Assembly (NCBI GenBank): GCA_030036975.1
Contig: JASHSE010000400.1
Span: forward strand, 1-8,799
From: Xanthobacteraceae bacterium
GTDB taxonomy: Bacteria; Pseudomonadota; Alphaproteobacteria; Rhizobiales; Xanthobacteraceae
DNA: 8,799 nucleotides
Direction: 5' to 3'
Every line of letters starts with the position of its first letter. Within the stretch, counting starts at the first letter, position 1. The translations under genes and the position numbers were made by a program. Shown here piece after piece: positions 1 to 7,033 of this stretch. The notes under the pieces are model-generated. The model had not been told where the DNA came from and ran no database searches. It saw only the letters and a list, made by a program, of their open reading frames with translations.

Positions 1-1302
1 CTCCTCGGCCGGCGTTTTGCGGCGCGCCAGGCGCTCGACCAGCACGTCGAGATAGCGGCTCTCGTCGCGGCCGGATGAATCGCGGCGGTTGCGGCGCGCC
101 AGCCCTGCGCCAGATAGTTCGAGAACGTCGGCGGCAAGATCGCCGACGCTGCGGCCGCGAATTTTGGCGGCAAGACCCAATCGCGGCACCTCGTCGCGCA
201 ATTGCCGGCGCTCGGCGGCGCTCCAGCCTTTCACCAAATCCCAGGCGGCATCGAGCGAGACGTCGTCATAAAGAATGCCGACCCAGAGGGCCGGCAATGC
301 CAGAAGATGCGGCAGCGGCCCGGAATCGGCGCCGCGCATTTCCAGATAGCGTTTGAGCCGCACCTCCGGGAAAATCGAGCTCAAGTGATTGGCCCAATCC
401 GAGATGATGGCGCCGTCGGCAATGCCGCGCAGCTTCCCGGCCAACAGATCGCGGAACGATTTGCCGGCGACGTCGACATAAGCGTCGCCGCGCTTGATGA
501 AATACATCGGCACGTCGAGCGCGTAGTCGACCCAGCGCTCGAAACCCATGCCGGGCTCGAAGACCCATGGCAGCATGCCGGCGCGATCATTGTCGGTGTC
601 GCGCCAGATTTCCGAGCGGAACGACAGAAAGCCGTTCGGCTTGCCGTCGGTGAACGGCGAATTGGCGAACAAGGCCGTCGCCAAAGGCTGCAGCGACAGC
701 GACACCCGCAGCTTCCTGACCATGTCGGCTTCGGAAGCGAAGTCGAGATTGGTCTGCACGGTGCAGGTGCGGTACATCATGTCGAGGCCGAGCGTGCCGA
801 CCTTCGGCATGTAGGCGGTCATGATCTTGTAGCGCCCCTTCGGCATCACCGGTACGTCGGCGCGCGTCCAGTCCGGCGTCATGCCGATGCCGAGAAAGCC
901 GATGCCGAGCGGCGTTGCCACCTCGCGCGTCCGCGCCAGATGCGCCGCGAGTTCGCTCGCCGTCCGGTGCACGTTATCGACTTGCGCGCCGGACAATTCG
1001 AACTGACCGCCGGGCTCGAGAGTAATCGCCCCGCCGCCGTCGCCCGCGTCGAACAGGCCGATGATGCGCGGCCCTTCCATGATCGGCTCCCAGCCCAGCA
1101 GGGGCTGCAAGCCTTCGAGCAGGGCGCGGATGCTGCGTGCGCCGTCATAGGGCACCGGGCGATGATCGTCGCGCGTGAAGGCGAACTTTTCGTGCTCGGT
1201 GCCGATGCGGAATTCCGCCTTCGGCCGCACGCCTTGCTCGAGCCAAGCGACAAGCTCGTCCCGCCGCTCGATTGGCGTCAGGTCGATTTGATCACGCGCC
1301 AT
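1..1302 (-). CDS. gshA: Glutamate-cysteine ligase, plant-type (GCS2 family), 3' end cut by the window edge
   Basis: Catalyses the ATP-dependent joining of L-glutamate and L-cysteine to gamma-glutamylcysteine, the first and usually rate-limiting step of cytoplasmic glutathione synthesis. Translation from the ATG at 1302 gives 434 residues with no stop before base 1; relatives are about 450-460 residues, so only a short C-terminal tail is missing. Recognisable blocks of the plant/alphaproteobacterial ligase family are FRIGTEHEKF (residues 31-40), TLEPGGQFELSG (94-105), MMYRTCTVQTNLDF (175-188), NSPFTDGKPNGFLSFRSEIW (214-233) and DWANHLSSIFPEVRLKRYLE (302-321). The start agrees with the usual N-terminal length, although the ribosome site ahead of it is weak (GAG within CCGAGACC). 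It lies 74 nt downstream of the fadJ-like gene on the same strand, so read-through from the beta-oxidation genes is possible. Family assignment is secure; the regulatory link is inference. Confidence 0.95.
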   Translation of the reverse strand, partial: MARDQIDLTPIERRDELVAWLEQGVRPKAEFRIGTEHEKFAFTRDDHRPVPYDGARSIRALLEGLQPLLGWEPIMEGPRIIGLFDAGDGGGAITLEPGGQFELSGAQVDNVHRTASELAAHLARTREVATPLGIGFLGIGMTPDWTRADVPVMPKGRYKIMTAYMPKVGTLGLDMMYRTCTVQTNLDFASEADMVRKLRVSLSLQPLATALFANSPFTDGKPNGFLSFRSEIWRDTDNDRAGMLPWVFEPGMGFERWVDYALDVPMYFIKRGDAYVDVAGKSFRDLLAGKLRGIADGAIISDWANHLSSIFPEVRLKRYLEMRGADSGPLPHLLALPALWVGILYDDVSLDAAWDLVKGWSAAERRQLRDEVPRLGLAAKIRGRSVGDLAADVLELSGAGLARRNRRDSSGRDESRYLDVLVERLARRKTPAEE

Positions 1303-1376
1303 GCCGGGTCTCGGAAAAAACGGGGCGCGACATTACACGGCGCAAACTGCAAAGGCTATTGTGGCTTGTGCGTTGC

Positions 1377-3590
1377 TCAGGCCGCCACCTTCGGCGCCTG
1401 CGGCGGAAATCGGCCATAAAACGTGTCGCCCTTTCTTGCCATGTCGGCCAGCAGCTTGCCGGGTGCAAACCGGGCGCCATGGCGCTTGGCAAAGTCTCGG
1501 CACAGCGCCACAAAGGCCGGCGTGCCCATGCGGTCAATGTAGGAAATCGTACCGCCGGTAAATGGCGCAAAGCCGAAGCCGAGGATCGAGCCGATATCGG
1601 CTTCGCGCATATCGGTCACCACGCCTTCCTCAATGCAGCGCGCGGTTTCGAGCGCCTGGATGGCGAGAAGCCGCGCTTTGAGCTCGGTCACGTCGAGCTT
1701 GTCGGGATCGAGTTTTTGCGGCTGCAGATCGGCGAGACCAGGCCACAGCCGTTTCGGGCCGTTCGCCGGATAATCGTAAAAACCCTTGCCGTTCTTGCGG
1801 CCGAAGCGACCGCGCTTCTCCACCATCACCTCGAGCAGCGCCTTCTGCCGCGGATCGATCGCGTCGGGCCCGAGATCGGCCTCCGCGGCTTTGACAATCT
1901 TCCAGGCGAGATCGACCGCGACCTCGTCGTTGAGCGCCAGCGGACCGACCGGCATGCCGGCCATGCGGCCGGCATTTTCGATCATCGCCGCGGGCACGCC
2001 CTCGCCGAGCATCAAATGGCCTTCGCGCAGATAGGTGCCGACCACGCGCGACGTGTAGAAGCCGCGCGAATCGTTGACCACGATCGGCGTCTTGCGGATG
2101 GCGCGCACGTAGTCGAGCGCGGTGGCGAGCGCCGCAGCGCCGGTGTCGCGGCCGCGGATGATCTCGACCAGCATCATGCGGTCGACCGGCGAGAAGAAAT
2201 GGATGCCGATGAAGCGCGCGCGGTGCTTGAGCGCGGCGGCGAGCGAGGTGATCGGCAAGGTCGAGGTGTTGGAGCCGAAAATCGTGTCGTCGCCGATGAC
2301 GTTCTGCGCCCGGCCGATCGCCTCCTCCTTGACCTTGCGGTCCTCGAACACCGCCTCGATGACGAGATCGCAGCCGTTCAGCTCGACGTAATCGGCGGTC
2401 GGATGGATACGGGCCAGCAACGCATCGCGCCCGGCGGCGCTGCTGCGGCCGCGCTCGACTTGCGTGTTGACCAACCGCTCGGCATGGGCCTTGCCCTTCG
2501 CGGCGGTTTCCGGATCGCGGTCGATCAGGACGACGTCGAGGCCGGCGAGCGCGCTCACATAGGCGATGCCGGCGCCCATGAAACCAGCGCCGAGCACCCC
2601 GATCTTGTGCAACGCACGTTTCGCCACGCCGGCTGGGCGGCGGGCGCCCTTGTTGATCTCCTGCAGCGACAGGAACAGCGTGCGGATCATCGCCGCCGCC
2701 TCGCGCGACCGCAAGATTTTGGCAAAGTACCGCGACTCGACACGCAGCGCCTGGTCCATCGGCAGCTGCAGTCCCTCGTACACCACCTGCATGATGGCGC
2801 GCGCCGCCGGATAATTGTCGTAGGTCTCGCGGCGATAGAGCGCGTTGGCGGGCGTGAACACCATCATGCCGGCTTTGGAGTGCACCGGCCCGCCGGGCAG
2901 TTTGAAGCCGTCGAGGTCCCACGGCGCCGTGGCGCTGCCGCCGCTTGTGATCCAGTCTTTGGCGGCCTTGATCAGCTCCGCCGGCGGCACCACCGCATCG
3001 ACCAGTTTTAACGCCTTGGCGCGCGCCACGTCGATCTGATCGCCCTTGAGCAGGAATTGCAGTGCCTCGGCCGGCGCCAGCATGCGCGCGACGCGCTGCG
3101 TGCCGCCGCCGCCGGGGAACAGGCCGACCTTGATTTCCGGCAGGCCGAGCCGGGTCTTGGGGTTGTCGGCGGCGATGCGGTGATGGCAGGCGAGCGCCAG
3201 CTCAAAGCCGCCGCCGACCGCGGTGCCGTTGAGCGCCGCGACCCACGGCTTGCCGCAGGTCTCGATGCGCCGGCACAGTTGCGAGAATTTGCGGCTCTCG
3301 GCGAACAACAGCGCGTTCGCGGCGTCTTCGCCCTGGCTGGCCGCCGTTTCGGCGAACAGCCGGTTCATGGTCTGCAGGATCGAAAGGTCGGCCCCGGCGC
3401 AGAAGCTGTCTTTGCCGGACGTCATCACTACGCCCTTCACCGCCGCATCGGCGGCGGTTTGCTCGACGATCGCCGACAATTCCGCGGTCGTCGTCGCGTC
3501 GATGAGGTTCATCGAGCGGCCCGGCATGTCCCAGGTGACGAGCGCAATGCCGTCGGCGCCAGCTTTCAGATCGAAATGGGTGAAGCTCAT
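1377..3590 (-). CDS. fadJ: Fused enoyl-CoA hydratase / 3-hydroxyacyl-CoA dehydrogenase (FadJ/FadB type)
   Basis: Bifunctional beta-oxidation enzyme of 737 residues, close to E. coli FadB (729) and FadJ (714). The N-terminal crotonase domain (about 1-210) hydrates trans-2-enoyl-CoA; its two expected acid residues are E130 in NGTAVGGGFELA and E152 in GLPEIKVGLFPGGGG, where the glycine-rich stretch follows. The NAD-binding domain starts near 328 with the Rossmann motif GVLGAGFMGAG (331-341). The dehydrogenase His-Glu pair fits H464 in IHFFSP and E476 in VEII. C-terminal dehydrogenase domains cover about 508-605 and 635-725, including the GFYDYP block (603-608). The ATG at 3590 overlaps the stop of the cupin gene (ATGA), which indicates translational coupling. 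With the upstream thiolase it covers hydration, NAD+-dependent oxidation and thiolysis. FadB, FadJ and alphaproteobacterial paralogues cannot be told apart from sequence alone, so the symbol is approximate and chain-length preference is unknown. Confidence 0.95.
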   Translation of the reverse strand: MSFTHFDLKAGADGIALVTWDMPGRSMNLIDATTTAELSAIVEQTAADAAVKGVVMTSGKDSFCAGADLSILQTMNRLFAETAASQGEDAANALLFAESRKFSQLCRRIETCGKPWVAALNGTAVGGGFELALACHHRIAADNPKTRLGLPEIKVGLFPGGGGTQRVARMLAPAEALQFLLKGDQIDVARAKALKLVDAVVPPAELIKAAKDWITSGGSATAPWDLDGFKLPGGPVHSKAGMMVFTPANALYRRETYDNYPAARAIMQVVYEGLQLPMDQALRVESRYFAKILRSREAAAMIRTLFLSLQEINKGARRPAGVAKRALHKIGVLGAGFMGAGIAYVSALAGLDVVLIDRDPETAAKGKAHAERLVNTQVERGRSSAAGRDALLARIHPTADYVELNGCDLVIEAVFEDRKVKEEAIGRAQNVIGDDTIFGSNTSTLPITSLAAALKHRARFIGIHFFSPVDRMMLVEIIRGRDTGAAALATALDYVRAIRKTPIVVNDSRGFYTSRVVGTYLREGHLMLGEGVPAAMIENAGRMAGMPVGPLALNDEVAVDLAWKIVKAAEADLGPDAIDPRQKALLEVMVEKRGRFGRKNGKGFYDYPANGPKRLWPGLADLQPQKLDPDKLDVTELKARLLAIQALETARCIEEGVVTDMREADIGSILGFGFAPFTGGTISYIDRMGTPAFVALCRDFAKRHGARFAPGKLLADMARKGDTFYGRFPPQAPKVAA

Positions 3591-4048
3591 CGGTACGGCT
3601 CGCCGTTCTTGTGCAAGTAGCGCGCGCCGGCCTCGTCGCGCTCCATCGACAAATCGACGTCCGGGTAATGGGCGCGCTCGCGCCGCGACCGCGTGCCGAT
3701 TTCGAGGTAGACGGCATCCAGCGCGGTGCGATTGACGAGCTGATGACCGTTGGCGACGTTGGCCTTGAAACCCGCCGCGTCGCCCGGCTTGAGCACGGTC
3801 TCGCCATCGTCCTCGACCAGCGCCAGTTCGCCCTGCACGACATAGACGAGCTCGTCTTCATTCTCGTGCCAATGGCGCAGCGCCGACGCGGCGCCGGGTC
3901 TGAGCGTCGTCAGATTGACGCCGAACTGGTCGAGCCCGACGGCATTGCCGAGCCGCTTGCGGCTGCGGCCCTCGACGCTGCTTTTGAGCGGCGGCGGATA
4001 GTTGGTGCGTGTATCGGTCGGCAGGTTGGCAATTTCGATCTTCGGCAT
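3587..4048 (-). CDS. Small single-domain cupin protein (RmlC-like fold)
   Basis: A 153-residue protein with one cupin barrel. Cupin motif 1 is visible at 52-73, with metal-ligand candidates H59, H61 and E66 (or E64) in RHWHENEDELVYVVQG; motif 2 is at 83-106, with P88, G89 and the fourth ligand candidate H102 followed by N106. The C-terminal run RERAHYPDVDL (123-133) and the ending HKNGEPYR are typical of a conserved uncharacterised cupin family common in proteobacteria (COG3837-like from memory). Substrate and reaction are unknown; the ligands suggest a bound divalent metal. The start at 4048 is chosen because AAGAGA lies 6 nt upstream and cupin homology begins soon after; an ATG at 4216 in the same frame would translate the palindromic repeat and is unlikely. 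Its stop overlaps the fadJ-like start by 4 nt, so it is very probably co-expressed with that gene. No key cupin residue is missing. Confidence 0.88.
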   Translation of the reverse strand: MPKIEIANLPTDTRTNYPPPLKSSVEGRSRKRLGNAVGLDQFGVNLTTLRPGAASALRHWHENEDELVYVVQGELALVEDDGETVLKPGDAAGFKANVANGHQLVNRTALDAVYLEIGTRSRRERAHYPDVDLSMERDEAGARYLHKNGEPYR

Positions 4049-4088
4049 AGGCAGTCTCTTCTGTAACGTGGTCGTCGCAACTTTGAAC

Positions 4089-4254
4089 CTCATCCTGAAG
4101 GTGCGCGCCGCAAGGCGCGCCTCGAAGGATGAGGCCGAGGCGCACCGAAATCGGGCTTGCCCGATTTCGGCATGTTTATTGTCCAGATCGGCTATAGCCG
4201 ATCTGGATGCCCGCATCCTTCGAGGCTCGTTTCGCTCGCGCCTCAGGATGAGGA
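4089..4254. repeat. Compound palindromic repeat (REP/BIME-like), four hairpins
   Basis: Four inverted repeats fill most of the 211-nt gap between the thiolase stop and the cupin start. Hairpin 1 (4089-4134) has outer arms CCTCATCCT/AGGATGAGG and inner arms GCGCGCC/GGCGCGC around a GCAA loop. Hairpin 2 (4145-4170) has 11-bp perfect arms CCGAAATCGGG/CCCGATTTCGG and a 4-nt loop. Hairpin 3 (4183-4206) is a perfect 24-nt palindrome. Hairpin 4 (about 4211-4254) is a diverged inverted copy of hairpin 1: read on the minus strand it starts with CCTCATCCTGA and later has GCCTCGAAGGATG, both exactly shared with hairpin 1. A pair of inverted related units enclosing other palindromes resembles a BIME. Similar CATCCTGA...CGAAGGATG repeats are, to my recollection, abundant in Bradyrhizobium-related genomes. 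No T-tract follows, so a classical intrinsic terminator is not indicated; mRNA stabilisation or partial transcription attenuation is possible. Confidence 0.85.
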
Positions 4255-4259
4255 GAACA

Positions 4260-5468
4260 TTATACTCGCTCGATGATCGTGGCGGTCCCCATGCCGGCGC
4301 CGATGCAGAGCGTGATCAGGGCGGTGCCGGCGCCCCGCCGTTCCAATTCGTCGAGCGCGGTGCCGAGGATCATGGCGCCGGTGGCGCCGAGCGGGTGACC
4401 CATGGCGATGGCGCCGCCATTGACGTTGACCTTGGCGATGTCGAGATCGAACGCCTGCAGATAGCGCAGCACCACGGAGGCGAACGCTTCGTTGACTTCG
4501 ATCAGGTCGATGTCGGCCAGATTCATGCCCGCCTTTTTCAAGACCTTCTCGGTGACGTCGACCGGACCGGTCAGCATCAAAGCCGGCTCCGAGCCGATAT
4601 TGGCAAACGCCTTGATTTTGGCGCGCGGCTTCAGATCGGCGCGCCTGCCGGCGCGTGCATTGCCGATCAGCACCGCAGCGGCGCCGTCGACGATGCCGGA
4701 GGAATTGCCGGCATGGTGGACGTGGTTGATGGCTTCGACCTCGGGATGCGCCTGCACGGCGACGGCGTCGAAGCCGCCCTTGTCGCCGAGTTCGGCGAAC
4801 GACGGCTTGAGCGCGGCGAGCGACTGCATGGTCGTGTCCGGCCGCATGTGCTCGTCTTTGTCCAAAATGGTCAGGCCGTTGACGTCCTTCACCGCCATGA
4901 CGGAGCGGCCAAAGCGGCCCTCCTGCCAGGCCGTGGCGGCGCGCTTCTGGCTCTCGACCGCATAGGCATCGACGTCGTCGCGCGAAAAGCCGTATTTGGT
5001 GGCGATCAGGTCGGCGGAAATGCCCTGCGGCAGAAAATAATGCGGCACCGCGATCGACGGATCGACCGACCAGGCACCCCCTGCCGCGCCGATGCCGACG
5101 CGGCTCATCGATTCGACGCCGCCGCCGACCGCCATCTCCTGCTGCCCGGCCATGATCTGCGCGGCGGCAAAATTGACCGCGTCGAGCCCGGAAGCGCAGA
5201 AGCGGTTGATCTGCACGCCGGCGACGCCGTTGCCATAGCCGGCGACGAGTGCCGCGGTACGCGCGATATCGGCGCCGGCCTCGCCGACCGGATCGACCAC
5301 GCCCATCACCACATCGTCGACCAAAGCCGGATCGAGCCTGTTGCGGCCCTTGATCGCGCCCAGCGCCTGGCTCGCCAGATTGAGCGCCGTCACTTCGTGC
5401 AATGCGCCGTCGACCTTGCCGCGGCCGCGCGGCGTGCGCACGTGATCGTAGATGAAGGCGTCGGACAT
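4260..5468 (-). CDS. fadA: Acetyl-CoA acyltransferase (thiolase)
   Basis: A 402-residue thiolase that cleaves 3-ketoacyl-CoA with CoA to acetyl-CoA and a shortened acyl-CoA, or runs the reverse condensation. All catalytic elements are present: nucleophile C91 in INRFCASGLDAVNFAA, the NEAFA block (326-330), H358 in GGAIAMGHPLGATGA, and the second cysteine C388 in LCIGAGMG. The length is normal for the family. The start at 5468 gives the typical N-terminus MSDAFIYDHVRTPRGRGK and has GGAG 5 nt upstream; the frame stays open further upstream to 5957, but that part is antisense to the SDR gene and resembles no thiolase. It is the first gene of the minus-strand beta-oxidation block; the fadJ-like partner follows after the repeat and the cupin gene. 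Whether it is a degradative FadA-type or a biosynthetic acetoacetyl-CoA thiolase cannot be settled from sequence; the operon context favours degradation, so the symbol is approximate. Confidence 0.94.
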   Translation of the reverse strand: MSDAFIYDHVRTPRGRGKVDGALHEVTALNLASQALGAIKGRNRLDPALVDDVVMGVVDPVGEAGADIARTAALVAGYGNGVAGVQINRFCASGLDAVNFAAAQIMAGQQEMAVGGGVESMSRVGIGAAGGAWSVDPSIAVPHYFLPQGISADLIATKYGFSRDDVDAYAVESQKRAATAWQEGRFGRSVMAVKDVNGLTILDKDEHMRPDTTMQSLAALKPSFAELGDKGGFDAVAVQAHPEVEAINHVHHAGNSSGIVDGAAAVLIGNARAGRRADLKPRAKIKAFANIGSEPALMLTGPVDVTEKVLKKAGMNLADIDLIEVNEAFASVVLRYLQAFDLDIAKVNVNGGAIAMGHPLGATGAMILGTALDELERRGAGTALITLCIGAGMGTATIIERV

Positions 5469-5582
5469 GGTGGCTCCACATAGCTGGGCATGGGGCGGCG
5501 ACGGCGCAATACGATCACTGCCGCGCCGGCATACTAGCCAGCGGCGGTGACCTGGACTAGCCTCGACGAAAGGGATCGCGTC
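5469..5582. promoter_or_regulatory. Divergent promoter region between the thiolase and SDR genes
   Basis: These 114 nt separate two divergent start codons and must contain at least one promoter for each direction. I see no strong -35/-10 pair on either strand. Two things stand out: a 7-bp direct repeat ACTAGCC at 5533-5539 and 5556-5562 (23 nt apart, about two helical turns), and an imperfect inverted repeat CTAGCCAG (5534-5541) with CTGGACTAG (5552-5560). These could be an operator, but no regulator gene is present in the window and the repeats are short. The SDR ribosome site AGGGA (5571-5575), 7 nt before the ATG at 5583, is at the right end of the interval. Confidence 0.45.
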
Positions 5583-6356
5583 ATGGACGGCGTGATGGGT
5601 CGCGTCGACGGCAAGATTGCGCTGATCACGGGCGGGGCATCGGGAATCGGCTTGGCCGCCGCGCGCCTGTTGCTGGACGAAGGCGCCACGGTCGTCCTCA
5701 CCGACCGCGACGAAGCGGCTGCCGCCGCGGCCCGCAACGCGCTTGGACATCGCGTAAAGTTTCATCTGCTCGACGTCACCCGCGAGGATCCGTGGATCGC
5801 GGTCACCGAGGCGGTGCTGGCCGAATTCGGGCGCATCGACGTGCTCGTCAATAGCGCGGGCGTGGCGCTCCTCAAGGACGTCGAGGCGACGACCCTCGAC
5901 GACTGGCGCGCCCTGATGGCGGTCAATCTCGACGGCACGTTTTTGGGCTGCAAGCACGCGGTGCGCGTCATGAAGGAACGCGGCGGCGGCTCGATCATCA
6001 ACATGTCCTCGGTCGCCGGGCTGATCGGCAACGGCAATCTCGCCGCCTACTGCGCCAGCAAGGGCGGCGTGCGGCTATTGACCAAATCGGTGGCGCTGCA
6101 CTGCGCGCGCAAGGGCTATAATATCCGCTGCAATTCGGTGCATCCGTCGTTTGTCGAAACCCCGATGCTGCGGGCAATGATCGCAGCGGGACGCGACCCG
6201 GCCAAAATGGAAGCCAATTGCGTAAGCGCGGCGCCGCTCGGCCGCCTCGCTCAGCCGATCGAAGTGGCGCGCACCATTCTGTTCCTCGCGAGCGACGAAT
6301 CGGCGTTCACCACCGGCGCCGAACTGGTGGTCGACGGCGGCCTCACCGCGGCCTGA
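5583..6356 (+). CDS. Classical short-chain dehydrogenase/reductase (SDR), probably NAD-dependent
   Basis: A 257-residue cytoplasmic oxidoreductase of the classical SDR family, which interconverts an alcohol and a ketone using NAD(P)(H). The cofactor motif TGGASGIG is at 16-23, and D41 at the end of the second strand (VVLTDRD) points to NAD(H) rather than NADP(H). NSAG (90-93) replaces the usual NNAG. Active-site residues are all present: N115 in VNLDG, S143 in INMSS, and Y156/K160 in YCASK. The C-terminal half (NSVHPSFVETPML, 184-196, and the end VVDGGLTAA) is typical of the group holding hydroxysteroid, cyclohexanol and similar alcohol dehydrogenases, so the substrate cannot be named. The ATG at 5583 is chosen for its ribosome site AGGGA 7 nt upstream; a GTG at 5547 would add 12 residues without one. 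It is divergent from the beta-oxidation genes and 36 nt ahead of the GNAT gene. Confidence 0.93.
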   Translation: MDGVMGRVDGKIALITGGASGIGLAAARLLLDEGATVVLTDRDEAAAAAARNALGHRVKFHLLDVTREDPWIAVTEAVLAEFGRIDVLVNSAGVALLKDVEATTLDDWRALMAVNLDGTFLGCKHAVRVMKERGGGSIINMSSVAGLIGNGNLAAYCASKGGVRLLTKSVALHCARKGYNIRCNSVHPSFVETPMLRAMIAAGRDPAKMEANCVSAAPLGRLAQPIEVARTILFLASDESAFTTGAELVVDGGLTAA

Positions 6357-6392
6357 TTATGCGCTGAGCTGAACCCTGTCCGGATCGCAACG

Positions 6393-7001
6393 ATGAAGCC
6401 CGCGCCATCAAAAAAAGCAGCGAAGAAGCAGGTCCGGCTCGAGACCGCGCGATTTGTCGTGCGCAACGCGCGGCTCGAAGACGCCTCGGAGCCATGGGGC
6501 CGATGGATGGCCGATGCCGAGGCGAGCGCCATGCTGAACGCGCCGCCGAAGGCTCTGAGCAAGGCCGAGGTCGAGGCCTACATCAAGATGTTCGATCAAC
6601 GCACGCACCTGTTGCTGGTGATCGTCGAAAAGGCCTCGGAAAATATCCTCGGCTGTTTTCGCATCGACATCGACGAGAAACTCGGCCGCTTTCTGGTCAG
6701 CATGATCGTCGGCGAGCCCGGCTATCGGCACAAAGGCATCATGAACGAGCTGACGGTGCCGTTCCGCGACTATTTTTTCGACACACTCGGGCTCAAGACC
6801 ATGCTCGGCATGGTGCTGTCGCACAACGAGCCGGTGATCCGCTATCTGGAGAAGACCGGGCTCAATCTCGACAAAAAGATCGAGCGCCACGTCAAATCGC
6901 GCACCAGCGACGCCATGTTCGCCATGTGCTTCTTCAGCCAGACCGCGGAAGCTTGGCACGCATGGAAGCGCGCGAACCTCGCGACGTTTCGCCGGGGATG
7001 A
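6393..7001 (+). CDS. GNAT-family N-acetyltransferase, RimJ/RimL type
   Basis: A 202-residue protein with a GNAT fold of the Acetyltransf_3 (RimJ/RimL) kind, expected to move an acetyl group from acetyl-CoA to a protein N-terminus, an amino acid or another amine; the acceptor is unknown. After a lysine-rich N-terminal tail (1-12) come the typical opening strand LETARFVVRNARLED (16-30), the acetyl-CoA-binding region SMIVGEPGYRHKGIMNEL (103-120), where the R-x-x-G part is kept (R112, G115) but the usual last glycine/alanine is M117, and the late block SHNEPVIRYLEKTGLNLDKK (143-162), in which N145 and the YLEKTGL helix are characteristic. The ATG at 6393 is the only good start, although its ribosome site is weak (CGGA). 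It follows the SDR gene by 36 nt and is probably co-transcribed with it. It converges on the outer-membrane protein gene with 32 nt between the stops, and no hairpin terminator is visible there. Confidence 0.85.
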   Translation: MKPAPSKKAAKKQVRLETARFVVRNARLEDASEPWGRWMADAEASAMLNAPPKALSKAEVEAYIKMFDQRTHLLLVIVEKASENILGCFRIDIDEKLGRFLVSMIVGEPGYRHKGIMNELTVPFRDYFFDTLGLKTMLGMVLSHNEPVIRYLEKTGLNLDKKIERHVKSRTSDAMFAMCFFSQTAEAWHAWKRANLATFRRG

Positions 7002-7033
7002 CGCAGGCCGGGCGGCTCGATGTCGGGTGAGAC

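Noticed and set aside
202..1419. Long plus-strand open frame (405 codons) antisense to gshA
   Set aside because: It lies opposite a well-recognised ligase, its product is rich in Arg, His and Ala without domain features, and such antisense frames are expected in GC-rich DNA.
1272..3011. Plus-strand open frame of 579 codons antisense to the fadJ-like gene
   Set aside because: The minus-strand gene has all catalytic motifs; the antisense product shows no recognisable domain and has the His/Arg/Asp-rich composition typical of GC-driven shadows.
4049..4216. N-terminal extension of the cupin protein from an ATG at 4216
   Set aside because: It would translate hairpins 1, 2 and 3 of the palindromic repeat; the ATG at 4048 has its own ribosome site and gives a normal cupin length.
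4089..4254. Palindromic cluster as an intrinsic terminator, CRISPR array or riboswitch
   Set aside because: No T-tract follows the stems on either strand, there is no repeat-spacer periodicity, and the related inverted ends fit a dispersed palindromic repeat better.
4002..5483. Plus-strand open frame of 493 codons antisense to the thiolase
   Set aside because: It crosses the palindromic repeat and is opposite an intact thiolase; no motif or ribosome site supports it.
5469..5957. Upstream extension of the thiolase frame to a start at 5957
   Set aside because: The extra 163 residues are antisense to the SDR gene and unlike thiolases, and the ATG at 5468 has a ribosome site and the family N-terminus.
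7002..7033. Bidirectional terminator between the convergent GNAT and Omp genes
   Set aside because: The 32-nt gap has no convincing stem-loop or T-tract on either strand.
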